64,000 nt of DNA from Flavobacterium marginilacus (GCF_026870155.1 NZ_CP113975.1:4340001-4404000), one strand, 5' to 3'; numbered from the stretch's first letter, positions 8,097-17,441 are shown. The notes: generated by a model from the sequence alone, not told the origin. A program made the numbers and translations.

Positions 8097-8810
8097 TTAA
8101 TGAGCCAAAGCTGCATCAACATCTTTTTTCAAGTCACCTAAGCCGTCTTTCTTGAAAACAGTTTTACCGTTTTGGTATAAAATCAAAGTTGGAAAAACCT
8201 TTACTGTTTTCAAATCGGCTATTACCTTCGGGTTGTCTTCCAGATCAATTTCAACAATTTTCAAATTAGTCCCATTTTCTGCCCTGATAGCTTCCAAAAC
8301 TGGTTTTACTTTTTTGCAGGCGCCACAATATCTTGAACCAATATCTACTAAAACAGCCTTGTTTTCTGCAATAATTTTTTTGTACTCTGCCAATGTCAAT
8401 TTACTTTTTGAATTAGTATAAAAAGGTTTTCCAGATCCAATCCATGCGGCGATTCCGCCTTCAAGATCATGCACTTCCAAGAAACCATTTTTTAATAATT
8501 CTTTTGCCAGCTGACCGCTTCTTCCTGCACCGATTGAATATATAAAAACAGGTTTTGTTTTATCTAACTGAGCCGCATATTTAGCATAATTTTCTGTTTG
8601 CAAATTAAAATTAACTGCACCGTCAATGTGATTAATAGCAAACTCTTCGGTACTTCGGGCATCAATTAACTGCGGTTTCTTCTGCTCCTTAATTTTCGCA
8701 TAAAAAGCATCTATCTGCAATGTAAATGGATTTTGATTTTGAGCAAAACCGACAATTGCAAAAAGCAAAACCAAAGCTGTAACCCTCTTTTTGAATTTTT
8801 TATTTTCCAT
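8097..8810 (-). CDS. Exported rhodanese-thioredoxin fusion protein, rhodanese Cys replaced by Ser
   Basis: 237 residues: signal peptide (about 1-23, LLFAIVGFAQ), rhodanese domain (about 30-130; LIDARSTEEFAINHIDGA, DLEGGIAAW), thioredoxin domain (about 140-235; CGAC at 162-165, VFPTLILYQNGK). The rhodanese active-site loop, normally CxxGxR, reads SIGAGR (S92), so it should lack sulfurtransferase activity. The thioredoxin site is YCGAC rather than WCGPC. It is probably a periplasmic redox or persulfide-binding protein. The gap to the upstream hydroxylase-family gene is 11 bp, so they are co-transcribed in the sulfatase operon. A role in keeping sulfatase or FGE cysteines reduced is only an inference. 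Confidence 0.88.
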   Translation of the reverse strand: MENKKFKKRVTALVLLFAIVGFAQNQNPFTLQIDAFYAKIKEQKKPQLIDARSTEEFAINHIDGAVNFNLQTENYAKYAAQLDKTKPVFIYSIGAGRSGQLAKELLKNGFLEVHDLEGGIAAWIGSGKPFYTNSKSKLTLAEYKKIIAENKAVLVDIGSRYCGACKKVKPVLEAIRAENGTNLKIVEIDLEDNPKVIADLKTVKVFPTLILYQNGKTVFKKDGLGDLKKDVDAALAH

Positions 8811-8821
8811 AACAATTTTCT

Positions 8822-9892
8822 TTATGGTTCAACTGGTTCGAAGTAATTTTGACTTACCGGAACTGATTCCTTCTTCTTTTGGGAAATAGGCAAAGCACGG
8901 ACTCCATCTGCAAGCGGGCTTCCTTCAATTTTAGATTTGAATATCGGCCAAAGGAACTGTGCATACCATTCTTCGCTTTTGTATGTTTTGGTTCCATAGG
9001 ATTCAGGGAATTTACGAGTGATTAAACCCGTTCCGAAAATCACATCCCAAATGAAAAACATGTTTCCAAAATTTCCTTTAAAATGTCCCACTCCATCTCC
9101 ACTAGTGTCTGCGTGATGTGCATGATGTGTAGCAGGAGTTGAAATCAAACGCTCCAAAACCCATGCAATAGGATGAAGTACTTTATATTTATAAAACGGT
9201 TTGTCCCATGCTATACTGGAATGCGCTCCCAAAGTGATAAAACTTTTAACCACCAAAACGAATAAAGCTGGCAGTCCCAATCCTAAATAGGTCAAAGTGG
9301 CCGTCAAGTAAATCTGGGAGAAAAATACCGTATAAATAAAGTTTTGTCTTGATGCCATTGCCATTCCCATGTACGGAGCCGAATGGTGTGTTCTATGAAA
9401 ACGCCACAAAAACGGCACTTGATGATGTAAACGATGGTACCAGTACTGCGTTAAATCATCAGCAATTGCAATCAGGAAAAAACCTCCCCAAAAAGGAACC
9501 CAAGAAAGCGTATTTGCTAAATTCGGAATTAAATACGGCAACACTGTTAAACTAAAAAATGCTGTTACTGGCGGCAAAAGCAACTTTGGCGCAAGAAAAC
9601 TAATAATGTCTATTTTTCGTTCCCTTCCAGTCCATTGATCGTCGTATAAACCTGCTGTAAATTCAACTGCTCCCAAAACGAGCATAAAAACAATCAATCC
9701 CCAAGTTCTAATGTTTTCGAACGCTGGTTTTACAAATTCTAAAAATGATGGTAATGCAATATGTGATTCTGATGCAGCACCATTATTTAATTTGAAATAA
9801 AGGTAAATTGCCAATACCGGCAAAGTATAAATAAAAAGACTGATGCTTATGTCTTTTGTTAATTTTCTTTTTAAATTTTGATCTAATGCCAT
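8822..9892 (-). CDS. Fatty acid hydroxylase / sterol desaturase family membrane protein
   Basis: 356 residues with several membrane helices (about 18-34, 63-80, 100-125, 135-150, 185-225). The di-iron histidine clusters are complete: HRLHH (153-157), HRTHH (166-170), H224 in LGAHSS and HHAHH (256-260). Family members are membrane oxygenases that hydroxylate or desaturate lipids. The substrate is not evident. Its position in a sulfatase operon allows two readings: oxidation of an alkyl or sterol moiety freed from a sulfate ester, or membrane-lipid remodelling. It lies 7 bp after a 39-aa peptide ORF and 11 bp before the rhodanese-thioredoxin gene. Confidence 0.88.
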   Translation of the reverse strand: MALDQNLKRKLTKDISISLFIYTLPVLAIYLYFKLNNGAASESHIALPSFLEFVKPAFENIRTWGLIVFMLVLGAVEFTAGLYDDQWTGRERKIDIISFLAPKLLLPPVTAFFSLTVLPYLIPNLANTLSWVPFWGGFFLIAIADDLTQYWYHRLHHQVPFLWRFHRTHHSAPYMGMAMASRQNFIYTVFFSQIYLTATLTYLGLGLPALFVLVVKSFITLGAHSSIAWDKPFYKYKVLHPIAWVLERLISTPATHHAHHADTSGDGVGHFKGNFGNMFFIWDVIFGTGLITRKFPESYGTKTYKSEEWYAQFLWPIFKSKIEGSPLADGVRALPISQKKKESVPVSQNYFEPVEP

Positions 9893-9899
9893 GATTTCT

Positions 9900-10019
9900 T
9901 TATTTTAAAATATAATTTACTAGTGACAAACCGCCAGCCAAAATAAGCAGCGGCACAAAAAAGACTATCAGTCCTACGATAATCTTCTTTCCTATTATTT
10001 GAAAATCTATTAGTTTCAT
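9900..10019 (-). CDS. Small single-pass membrane peptide, 39 aa
   Basis: ATG at 10019 gives a 39-residue peptide beginning MKLIDFQIIGKKIIVGLIVF, with one strong transmembrane helix (about 13-36) and a basic N-terminal side. It lies between sulfatase 1 and the hydroxylase gene, 7 bp upstream of the latter and after an intra-operon hairpin. A similar-sized peptide ORF, also starting MKL, occupies the same place after sulfatase 2. No known family recognised. Coding status rests on position and the hydrophobic profile. Confidence 0.55.
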   Translation of the reverse strand: MKLIDFQIIGKKIIVGLIVFFVPLLILAGGLSLVNYILK

Positions 10020-10054
10020 TTTTTTTTATTTTAATGATTGGTGAAGAGTTAATC

Positions 10055-10116
10055 AGTCCCTAGTAATTAGCCCTTAGTGAACAATCTAAAAAACTAAGGA
10101 CTAATTACTAAGGACT
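10055..10116. repeat. 24-bp inverted repeat in sulfatase 1 3' region
   Basis: Arms 10055-10078 and 10093-10116 pair over 24 bp, with two positions that become G-U in the minus-strand RNA, and enclose a 14-nt loop. There is no T run, so it is not a classical terminator. It starts 10 bp after the sulfatase stop codon and may act as a processing or stability hairpin. The ACTAAGGACTAATTAC unit looks like a dispersed repeat. Confidence 0.7.
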
Positions 10117-10125
10117 AAATCTGTA

Positions 10126-12042
10126 TTAATTACTGCTGCCAGCCTGAGTTGCTTTATGAATCAGTTCCTGAAGGTTTTGATTTTTGTCCCCTGAAGGATT
10201 GTGTATTTTTCTTCCTAACACATCCTGCCAGTCAATTAACGGATAAACGTTGTTCTCCTTCGCCTGCTCATCGAACAGTTTTTTAAGCTCTTCCAATTTT
10301 TCAGGATACTTTTTAGCCAAATTATTGCGCTCGTTAAAATCTTCATTCAGATTGTACAACTCCCAGACATCAGCATCAAAATTACTTTGTGCCGGTGCTT
10401 GATTTTTGCTCCCAGCATTTGGGGACGTAAAGGGATTTGCATGCGATGCAGCAGCTTTCCATCCGTCTTTGTAAATAGCTCTGTTCCCAAAGATGTAATA
10501 GTACTGCACTTTATGTAACGATTCTGCTTTTGGGTCATTCAAAGAAGCATATAAAGACGAACCCTGAATAATATCCTGTTTAATTTCCTTGATTTTTTCA
10601 GGAGCTTTGATTCCAGCAATTTCCAATGTCGTAGGAAGAATGTCTGTTACGTGGCTGTATTGGTTTCTGATGCCTCCTTTTTCTTTGATTCCTTTTGGAT
10701 AATGAATAATCAAAGGATTACGGGTTCCTCCTTCTGACTGTGCATCTTGTTTCCAGTTTTTGAAAGGAGCATTGGTAGCCTGTGCCCAGCCTAACGGATA
10801 ATTGGTGTTCAAACCTTTTGCAGTTCCAATCTCTCCAATTTTAGCCAAATTAGACTGAAGATTCTGCTCGTCTGTAACTCCTTGAGAAAAAAGACTCTGG
10901 CTAATTGTACCTACCTGACTGCCTTCTTTACTGGCTCCGTTATCGCCAATTGCAACAAAAATCAAAGTGTTATCCAATTGATTGGTCTCTTTCAGATAAT
11001 TTACCACTCTGCCAATTTCATGGTCGGTATAAGTAAGATAACCAGCATATACTTCCATAAATCTGGCATACACTTTCTTTTGGTCAGGAGATAATTTCTT
11101 CCATTCTGAAATAATAGCATTACGTTCCGGCAATACAGCATTGGCAGAGATTACACCCAGTTTCTTTTGGTTTGCCAATACTTTTTCGCGGTAAACATCC
11201 CAGCCTTCGTCAAATTTGCCTTTGTAAGCATCGCTCCAAGAAGCCTCCACTTGATGGGGTGCATGAGCTGCTCCCGGTGCATAGTATAAAAAGAATGGCT
11301 TTCCAGGCGCCGCTTTTTGCTGTGTTTTGATATAACTGATAGCTTTATCTGTAATGAGTTCATTCAAATGACGACCATCTGATTTTACGTGTGCCTGATC
11401 TTCTACTAAATCAGGATTGTACTGATCGGTCTGTGATCCTAAGAATCCAAAAAAGTGATCGAATCCTTTTCCTGTAGGCCATCTGTCAAATGGTCCTGCA
11501 TCGGTGGCATCTTCATCTGGTGTCACGCCATATTTACCTACTGCAAAAGTATTGTATCCGTTTTCACGTAAAATCTCTGCAATTGTTCCTTTGTCTGATG
11601 GAATTCTTCCGTCCCAGCCTGGAAAACCAGCTGATAAGATAGTATGCGAAAAACCGCTAACGTGTACTCTTCCTGAATTTCTTCCTGTTAAAAGTGCCGC
11701 GCGTGTCGGTGCGCAGATAGCAGTCGTATGGAAATTGGTATAACGAAGTCCGTTATTTGCCAAAGCATCAAATGTCGGAGTCTGTATCAAACCTCCAAAT
11801 GCACTGGAAGCTCCAAATCCCACATCATCGAGCAGAATCCAAACCACGTTTGGTGCTCCGGCTGGTGCTTTTACCGGCTCCGGCCAATATTCTTTGGACT
11901 CGGCCAATGTTTTGCCAATAATGCCTTTATAATCTGCATCTGGCTTATTTTGGGAAATACCCAGCTGGGCAACTAGTAAAGCTGTAAGCAGCAATCCTTT
12001 TTGAGGAGACTTCAACTTTGCATTGAATTTAAAATTTTTCAT
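10126..12042 (-). CDS. Secreted arylsulfatase-type sulfatase 1 (Cys-type)
   Basis: 638 residues, signal peptide about 15-31 (LLVAQLGISQ). Sulfatase core: metal ligands D72-D73 (LLDDVG), formylglycine motif C110 in ICAPTRAALLTG, GKYG at about 170, and IGDNGASKEG supplying further metal ligands. The C-terminal subdomain carries the usual DVWELYNLNEDFNE and YPEKLEELKKLF elements. Length and motifs fit the PAS-like arylsulfatase group (S1 family). It hydrolyses a sulfate ester after formylglycine conversion; the FGE gene lies downstream in the locus. It is a close tandem paralogue of sulfatase 2, with near-identical stretches throughout. Substrate not determinable from sequence. Confidence 0.94.
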   Translation of the reverse strand: MKNFKFNAKLKSPQKGLLLTALLVAQLGISQNKPDADYKGIIGKTLAESKEYWPEPVKAPAGAPNVVWILLDDVGFGASSAFGGLIQTPTFDALANNGLRYTNFHTTAICAPTRAALLTGRNSGRVHVSGFSHTILSAGFPGWDGRIPSDKGTIAEILRENGYNTFAVGKYGVTPDEDATDAGPFDRWPTGKGFDHFFGFLGSQTDQYNPDLVEDQAHVKSDGRHLNELITDKAISYIKTQQKAAPGKPFFLYYAPGAAHAPHQVEASWSDAYKGKFDEGWDVYREKVLANQKKLGVISANAVLPERNAIISEWKKLSPDQKKVYARFMEVYAGYLTYTDHEIGRVVNYLKETNQLDNTLIFVAIGDNGASKEGSQVGTISQSLFSQGVTDEQNLQSNLAKIGEIGTAKGLNTNYPLGWAQATNAPFKNWKQDAQSEGGTRNPLIIHYPKGIKEKGGIRNQYSHVTDILPTTLEIAGIKAPEKIKEIKQDIIQGSSLYASLNDPKAESLHKVQYYYIFGNRAIYKDGWKAAASHANPFTSPNAGSKNQAPAQSNFDADVWELYNLNEDFNERNNLAKKYPEKLEELKKLFDEQAKENNVYPLIDWQDVLGRKIHNPSGDKNQNLQELIHKATQAGSSN

Positions 12043-12167
12043 GTTTTATTATTTTATAGTTTATTAATAAGACCTTTTCCATGGTCCTGTTTTTTTTAAT
12101 TATTATTTTAATTCTATAGATTTAGTATGATTTTATTTTATAGCTTTCCGAATAATTAAAACAAAAA

Positions 12168-12299
12168 CTATGAATAGCTGTTATTCATTTTACCCTTCAG
12201 CAGCTTTTCTATAATTCTTCTCAGAAAACGAATTACAGAAAAAACAGTCATTAAAATAGATAAGGGTATCAGATAAATAACTGTCCAGACTAATTTCAT
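12168..12299 (-). CDS. Small single-pass membrane peptide, 43 aa
   Basis: ATG at 12299 gives 43 residues starting MKLVWTVIYLIPLSILMTVF, one transmembrane helix (about 4-24) followed by a strongly basic tail (RFLRRIIEKLLKGK). It lies between sulfatase 2 and sulfatase 1, after a hairpin, mirroring the 39-aa peptide after sulfatase 1. A positive amphipathic tail behind one helix is typical of small regulatory membrane peptides, but no family is recognised. Confidence 0.55.
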   Translation of the reverse strand: MKLVWTVIYLIPLSILMTVFSVIRFLRRIIEKLLKGKMNNSYS

Positions 12300-12350
12300 T
12301 TTTCTATGATTTCATAGTTTATCTGGCTCACAATTTTTTATTTCTTCTAA

Positions 12351-12391
12351 ATTTCAGAGCTGTTGATTCAAAAATTATACAGCTCTGAAAT
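12351..12391. repeat. 13-bp inverted repeat in sulfatase 2 3' region
   Basis: Perfect arms ATTTCAGAGCTGT (12351-12363) and ACAGCTCTGAAAT (12379-12391) with a 15-nt AT loop, 3 bp after the sulfatase 2 stop. No T run follows on the minus strand, so read-through to the peptide and sulfatase 1 genes is expected. Candidate mRNA stability or processing hairpin. Confidence 0.7.
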
Positions 12392-12394
12392 AAT

Positions 12395-14308
12395 TTATTT
12401 GTTTGCTTTGTACAATAACTCTGCAGCCGACTGTCCTTCGGTTCCTTTCGTCTGGTGGATTTTTCTCTGGTACACATCCGACCAGTCAATTAATGGATAC
12501 AGGTTGTTTTTCTTAGCCTGCTCATCAAATAATTTTTTCAGTTCCGCCAGTTTTTCAGGATATTTTTTAGCCAAATCTTTTCTTTCATTAAAATCTTCAT
12601 TGATATTGTACAATTCCCAGACATCTTTGTCAAAATCTGCATTCAAAAGATTCGCTTTGGATTTATCTGCCAATGCCTCTTTTACCTCAATTGAATTTGG
12701 GTGATGCGCAGCTGCTGCTTTCCAGCCATCGTTATAAATGGATCTCGCTCCAAAAATATAATAGTGCTGGATTTTATGCGAAGAAACCACTTTGGCATCA
12801 TTCAAAGAATTGTAAAACGAATAGCCCTGAATGGTATCCTGTCTAATCTCTCTAATCGTTTCAGGTGCTTTAACTCCAATAACATCAAGAGTTGTTGGCA
12901 GAATATCAATCACGTGGCTGTATTGATTTCGGATTCCGCCTTTTTCCTGAATCCCTTTTGGATAATACACTATCAATGGATTGTGCGTTCCTCCTTCGGA
13001 GTTGGCATCCTGTTTCCAAGATTTGAACGGAGTGTTAGTCGCCTGAGCCCAGCCTAATGGGTAATTAGCATACGTTTGAGGCGTCCCAATTTCACCAATC
13101 TTGTTTAAATTATTTTGGAAAACCTGCTCTTCAGTTTCACCGGCTTTATAAGTCTGTCTCTCTACAGCTCCCTGCAGCGTCCCTTCCTTACTCGCTCCAT
13201 TATCACCTATCAAAACAAAGACAACCGTATTATCCAGCTGATTACTTTCTTTCAAATAACTTACCAGTCTTCCAATTTCGTAATCGGTATACGTTAAATA
13301 TCCGGCATATACTTCCATGAACTTTGAATATACTTTCTTTTGATCCGGCGTTAATTTTTTCCAGTCGGCAATGAGTGAATTGCGTTCAGGCAGTTCTGCA
13401 TTGGCTGGAACAACTCCCAGTTTCTTTTGGTTGGCCAATGTTTTTTCGCGATAAGCATCCCAGCCATCATCAAATTTTCCTTTGTAAGCATCGCTCCACT
13501 TCGCTTCTACCTGATGCGGTGCATGAACTGCTGCTGGTGAATAATATAAAAAGAATGGTTTTCCAGGCGCTGCTTTATGCTGTCTGGTAATATAACTGAT
13601 TGCCTTATCTGTAATCTGTTCGCTAAGATGTCTTCCGTCTGGAGTAACATGTGCCTGATCTTCGATCAAATCTGGTTTGTACTGATCGGTTGCAGAACCC
13701 AAGAATCCAAAGAAATGTTCGAAACCTTTGCCTGTTGGCCATCTGTCAAATGGTCCTGCATCGGTGGCATCTTCATCAGGCGTTACACCATATTTGCCTA
13801 CACCAAAAGTGCTGTATCCTTTGTCACGCAGAATCTCAGCAACAGTTCCATTCTTTGAAGGAATTCTTCCATCCCATCCCGGGAAGCCTGCAGACATAAT
13901 CGTATGTGAGAATCCGCCGACATGGACTTTATGAGAATTACTTCCTGTCAGTAATGCAGAACGTGTAGGAGCACAGATAGCTGTAGTATGGAAATTGGTA
14001 TATCTCAGTCCATTATTAGCAAGACTCTCTAAAACTGGTGTATGTATCAAGCCCCCAAAAGCACTTGAAGCGCCGTAACCTACATCATCTAAAACAATCC
14101 AGACTACATTTGGAGCACCTTTTGGAGCTGAAACCGGTTCTGGCCAATATTCTTTGGATTCAGCTAATGTTTTACCGATTACTCCTTTGTAATCAGTATT
14201 GGGTTTGTTTTGCGCAAAACCAAATTGAGCAATCAGCAAAGCGGTAACCAAAAGTCCTTTCTGCGGGCTTTTGATAATGCTGTTATATTTTAAATTTTTC
14301 ATTTTCAT
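12395..14308 (-). CDS. Secreted arylsulfatase-type sulfatase 2 (Cys-type)
   Basis: 637 residues; signal peptide about 17-33 (LLIAQFGFAQ). Catalytic motif C112 in ICAPTRSALLTG, metal site LDDVGYG, IGDNGASKEG. It is a tandem duplicate of sulfatase 1: the two can be aligned from the signal peptide (KSPQKGLL) to the C-terminal YPLIDW. They diverge mainly in a loop after DNGASKEG and at the extreme C-terminus. It is probably exported and activated by the locus FGE. The gap to sulfatase 3 upstream is 50 bp, consistent with one operon. Duplication suggests different but related substrates. Confidence 0.94.
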   Translation of the reverse strand: MKMKNLKYNSIIKSPQKGLLVTALLIAQFGFAQNKPNTDYKGVIGKTLAESKEYWPEPVSAPKGAPNVVWIVLDDVGYGASSAFGGLIHTPVLESLANNGLRYTNFHTTAICAPTRSALLTGSNSHKVHVGGFSHTIMSAGFPGWDGRIPSKNGTVAEILRDKGYSTFGVGKYGVTPDEDATDAGPFDRWPTGKGFEHFFGFLGSATDQYKPDLIEDQAHVTPDGRHLSEQITDKAISYITRQHKAAPGKPFFLYYSPAAVHAPHQVEAKWSDAYKGKFDDGWDAYREKTLANQKKLGVVPANAELPERNSLIADWKKLTPDQKKVYSKFMEVYAGYLTYTDYEIGRLVSYLKESNQLDNTVVFVLIGDNGASKEGTLQGAVERQTYKAGETEEQVFQNNLNKIGEIGTPQTYANYPLGWAQATNTPFKSWKQDANSEGGTHNPLIVYYPKGIQEKGGIRNQYSHVIDILPTTLDVIGVKAPETIREIRQDTIQGYSFYNSLNDAKVVSSHKIQHYYIFGARSIYNDGWKAAAAHHPNSIEVKEALADKSKANLLNADFDKDVWELYNINEDFNERKDLAKKYPEKLAELKKLFDEQAKKNNLYPLIDWSDVYQRKIHQTKGTEGQSAAELLYKANK

Positions 14309-14358
14309 ATTTTTTATTAGATTAACTTATATTCATTATAATAGGTAATCAGTATATA

Positions 14359-15939
14359 CTATTTTATTTTATTCCAATCTTCAACACCTACTTTTATTGA
14401 CCATTGCTGATGTAATTCAATCAGCGTCTGGAGCAGTTTTGGTTCTAACTTTGCCAGATTTTTTGTTTCTGTTCTATCTGCTGCCAGATTGTACAATTCC
14501 CAAGGCTGATTGTTTTCGGCTACTGCTTTCCACTGCCCTTTTCTTACTGCTTTACTGCCTTCATGTTCCCAAAACAACGCTTCATGTTCATCAGATTGCT
14601 GTCCTTCAAATTCTTTTTTTAAACTAATACCTTCTAAAGAGACGAGATTTTTCCCTTGAAAAGAATCTGGGTATTGCAAACCCGCAAACTCTAGACAAGT
14701 TGGAAAAACATCAATTAAATGGCTTACTCTATTACTTACTATACCAGCCTTAATATGCTTTGGATAATACGCTATAAAGGGGGAAGCGATACCGCCTTCG
14801 TGAGTGTTCTTTTTGAATAATTGAAAAGGCGTGTTGCTCACATTTCCCCACGGACTTTCATAGCTGTCAATCGATGCTGCCGAACCTGCAGTACCATTTT
14901 TTTGTGTAACATAATTCCAGTTTTTCACATCATCGGCACTTCCGCCATTATCAGAAAGAAAAAGAACAAGCGTATTTTCTTCTTCACCCAAAGACTTTAC
15001 TTTCTGCAGGATTTCTCCAATTCCGGCATCCATTCTGTCGACCATAGCAGCGTAAATTGCCATGCGGGTATCCCATTTGTCTTTTTCTTCTGCACTTAGT
15101 TTTTCCCAATCCGGCACTTTTTCAAAACGATTGGATAAGTCCGCGTTTTTATCAATTATTCCTTGTTCTTTTAATTTATTAAAACGCTTTGTTCTCAATT
15201 TATCCCAGCCTACCAAGTATTTTCCTTTGTATTTTTCAATATCTTCCGGCAATGCCTGAATGGGCCAATGTGGTGCATTATAAGCTACATACAGAAAAAA
15301 AGGTTTTTGTTCCCTGCGCTGTTTTTCTAAAGAACTAATAGCAAAATTGGTAATTTCCTGAGTCAGATAAGTAGAAGAATCCGTGCGGATAATTTCTTTA
15401 TCTCCTTTCAAAAAAGTAACTTTTCTTCCGTCGTTATACAAAGGTTCCGAGTTGAAATAACTGCTGCCATTGTTTTGTAAAGTAAAAGAATCATCAAACC
15501 CTCTATTCACCGCCCAGGCTGATGGAACCAAACCTACATGCCATTTTCCAGAAACAATTGTAGTGTATCCCGCCTGTTGGAGCGCCTGTCCAATCGTAAT
15601 ACAATGCTCGTTTAAATATCCCTGATACGCAGGAAATCCTTTATCCTGTACCATGTCACCAATACCTGCCTGATGTGAATACAATCCTGTGAGTAATGAA
15701 GCCCGAGAAGGACAGCATCGTCCTGCATTGTAAAACTGATTTAAAATAAGCCCGTTTTTAGCGAGCTTATTTAAATTTGGAGTTTTAATTTCTGAGCCAA
15801 AAGCACCAATATCTGAAAATCCTAGATCATCAGCCAAAATGACAATGATGTTAGGCTGCTTTTTCTGTGCAGACAGCTGCATTTGTGCAACAACCAATAG
15901 CGCAAGTATGAACAGTTTTTTAATCATTTTATTACGCAT
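14359..15939 (-). CDS. Secreted sulfatase 3 (Cys-type, S1 family)
   Basis: 526 residues with signal peptide (LFILALLVVAQMQLSAQ). Sulfatase motifs: PNIIVILADDLGFSD (metal Asp pair), C75 in GRCCPSRASLLTG (CxPSR), GKWHVG, LSDNGGSADD. It is shorter than sulfatases 1 and 2 and only distantly similar, closer to the generic arylsulfatase A-like form. It starts 13 bp after susD with AAGG upstream of the ATG; a second ATG four codons on (MIKKLF) is also possible. Co-transcription with susCD suggests that it acts on the material the SusCD pair imports, or on its oligomers in the periplasm. Confidence 0.93.
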   Translation of the reverse strand: MRNKMIKKLFILALLVVAQMQLSAQKKQPNIIVILADDLGFSDIGAFGSEIKTPNLNKLAKNGLILNQFYNAGRCCPSRASLLTGLYSHQAGIGDMVQDKGFPAYQGYLNEHCITIGQALQQAGYTTIVSGKWHVGLVPSAWAVNRGFDDSFTLQNNGSSYFNSEPLYNDGRKVTFLKGDKEIIRTDSSTYLTQEITNFAISSLEKQRREQKPFFLYVAYNAPHWPIQALPEDIEKYKGKYLVGWDKLRTKRFNKLKEQGIIDKNADLSNRFEKVPDWEKLSAEEKDKWDTRMAIYAAMVDRMDAGIGEILQKVKSLGEEENTLVLFLSDNGGSADDVKNWNYVTQKNGTAGSAASIDSYESPWGNVSNTPFQLFKKNTHEGGIASPFIAYYPKHIKAGIVSNRVSHLIDVFPTCLEFAGLQYPDSFQGKNLVSLEGISLKKEFEGQQSDEHEALFWEHEGSKAVRKGQWKAVAENNQPWELYNLAADRTETKNLAKLEPKLLQTLIELHQQWSIKVGVEDWNKIK

Positions 15940-15952
15940 TTACGCCTTTTAA

Positions 15953-17425
15953 TTAATAACCTGGATTTTGTGGCAGTCCTACTGGATCAATGTTTCGCTC
16001 ACTCTGAGGAATCGGGTACAGATTATTTCTTTCGGAAACAGAATTTTTGGCAGTTACCTTTTTAATTTCGGTAACCAAAGTTCCCCAGCGCACTAAGTCA
16101 AACCATCTTTGTCCTTCCTGAACAAATTCTTTTTTGCGCTCTTCGCGGATAGCTTCTCTAAGTTGTGGCTCAGTAAGCCCAATTAAATCTACTGCTGCAT
16201 CCGGTGTCGAGATTGGTTTTCCAAAAGCTCTTCTTCTCACCTGATTCACAAGCTCATGAGCTTCCAGAGTTGCACCGTCTTTTTCGTTGATAGCTTCTGC
16301 AAGAGATAATAAAACATCAGCATAACGGATTATTGGAAAATTGATCGCGACATTTGACGGTGCTGCCAAATTGGTTAAATCCAAATATTTGCCAAAAATT
16401 GGCTTTGGAAAAGTATACAGCGTTCCAGTAGCCGGATTCAATAATTGTTTTTTATAAGTCACATCTCTTCGGGTATCACCTGCTGCATAAATGTCATAAA
16501 ACAAAGCTACATCCGAAATAATATCTGCCGGTTCTGTTGCGGTAAATCCAGTAAATGAAGTCGCTTGGAAAGTACTTCCGCTGGAACCGTTTCCTGCTTG
16601 ATTTGGTTCGAACTGAACAGAAAAAATATGTTCTTTTCCGTTCTTTTTAGTTTTGGTAAAAATGTCCTGAAAGTTTTCAAAAAGCGCATATCCATAGCCG
16701 CCGTTAATTACTTCTTTGGCTTTTAGAATCGTATTAGACCAATCTTTCCTAGTCAGATATACTTTTGCCAAAATGGCTTTTGCAGCACCCGATGTAGCTC
16801 TTCCAGCATCATTGGCCGGATAAGCTGCTGGCAGGCTTTCAGCGTCTTTTAAGTCTAAAATAATCTGAGCATACACTTCTTCTACAGTGGCTCTCTTGGA
16901 TTTTAAACTCTCTAATTGAATAGAAGCCGGTTCGTGCAGAACGATTGGAACCCCTCCCCAAAGACGTACAGCCTGAAAGTACAGTAAACCTCTGATGAAT
17001 TTGGCTTCATTAATCAATCTAGTTTTTATAACATCTGAACCAGCGGCTCTAGGAATATTATCAATGGCTATATTGGCTCTATTGATTCCTGCATAAATTT
17101 GTCGCCAAGCCACCTGAACACGGTCTGAAGTAGCATCATGGGTTAAACTGCTCAATGCTCTTACCTGAGGATTCGTTGCCGAAACTCCCGCCGATGCATA
17201 ATCCGAAGCCATATCGGTAAGGAAATAAAGATTTCTTCCAAATAAACTCTGCTCTCCCGGATCAAGGCTCAATGAAGCATAAACTGCTGTAACACTGGCA
17301 ACAGCATCATCCTGAGTTTTAAAGAAATTTTCTTCGGTTATAAAAGAGGTTGGTGTCACCTCCAGATCCGTGCACGATACTAATATAACGGCACTTAATA
17401 TGAATGTTGTTATTATCTTTTTCAT
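15953..17425 (-). CDS. SusD/RagB-family outer-membrane nutrient-binding lipoprotein
   Basis: 490 residues; lipoprotein signal with lipobox LVSC (C18). Typical SusD features: TPTSFITEENFFKTQDDAVA near the N-terminus, NEAKFIRGLLYFQAVRLWGGVPIV in the TPR-like core, and the C-terminal LREAIREERKKEFVQEGQRWFDLVRWG. It caps the SusC transporter on the cell surface and binds the ligand. It follows susC by 16 bp. Most SusCD pairs handle glycans, but other polymers or small molecules are possible. The neighbouring sulfatases point to a sulfated ligand (inference). Confidence 0.95.
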   Translation of the reverse strand: MKKIITTFILSAVILVSCTDLEVTPTSFITEENFFKTQDDAVASVTAVYASLSLDPGEQSLFGRNLYFLTDMASDYASAGVSATNPQVRALSSLTHDATSDRVQVAWRQIYAGINRANIAIDNIPRAAGSDVIKTRLINEAKFIRGLLYFQAVRLWGGVPIVLHEPASIQLESLKSKRATVEEVYAQIILDLKDAESLPAAYPANDAGRATSGAAKAILAKVYLTRKDWSNTILKAKEVINGGYGYALFENFQDIFTKTKKNGKEHIFSVQFEPNQAGNGSSGSTFQATSFTGFTATEPADIISDVALFYDIYAAGDTRRDVTYKKQLLNPATGTLYTFPKPIFGKYLDLTNLAAPSNVAINFPIIRYADVLLSLAEAINEKDGATLEAHELVNQVRRRAFGKPISTPDAAVDLIGLTEPQLREAIREERKKEFVQEGQRWFDLVRWGTLVTEIKKVTAKNSVSERNNLYPIPQSERNIDPVGLPQNPGY

Positions 17426-17441
17426 TGTTATATTTTTTTAC

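Noticed and set aside
11151..11363. Long open frames on other strands or frames inside sulfatase, SusC and GroEL genes
   Set aside because: They are shadows of strongly supported genes, with no independent coding signals.
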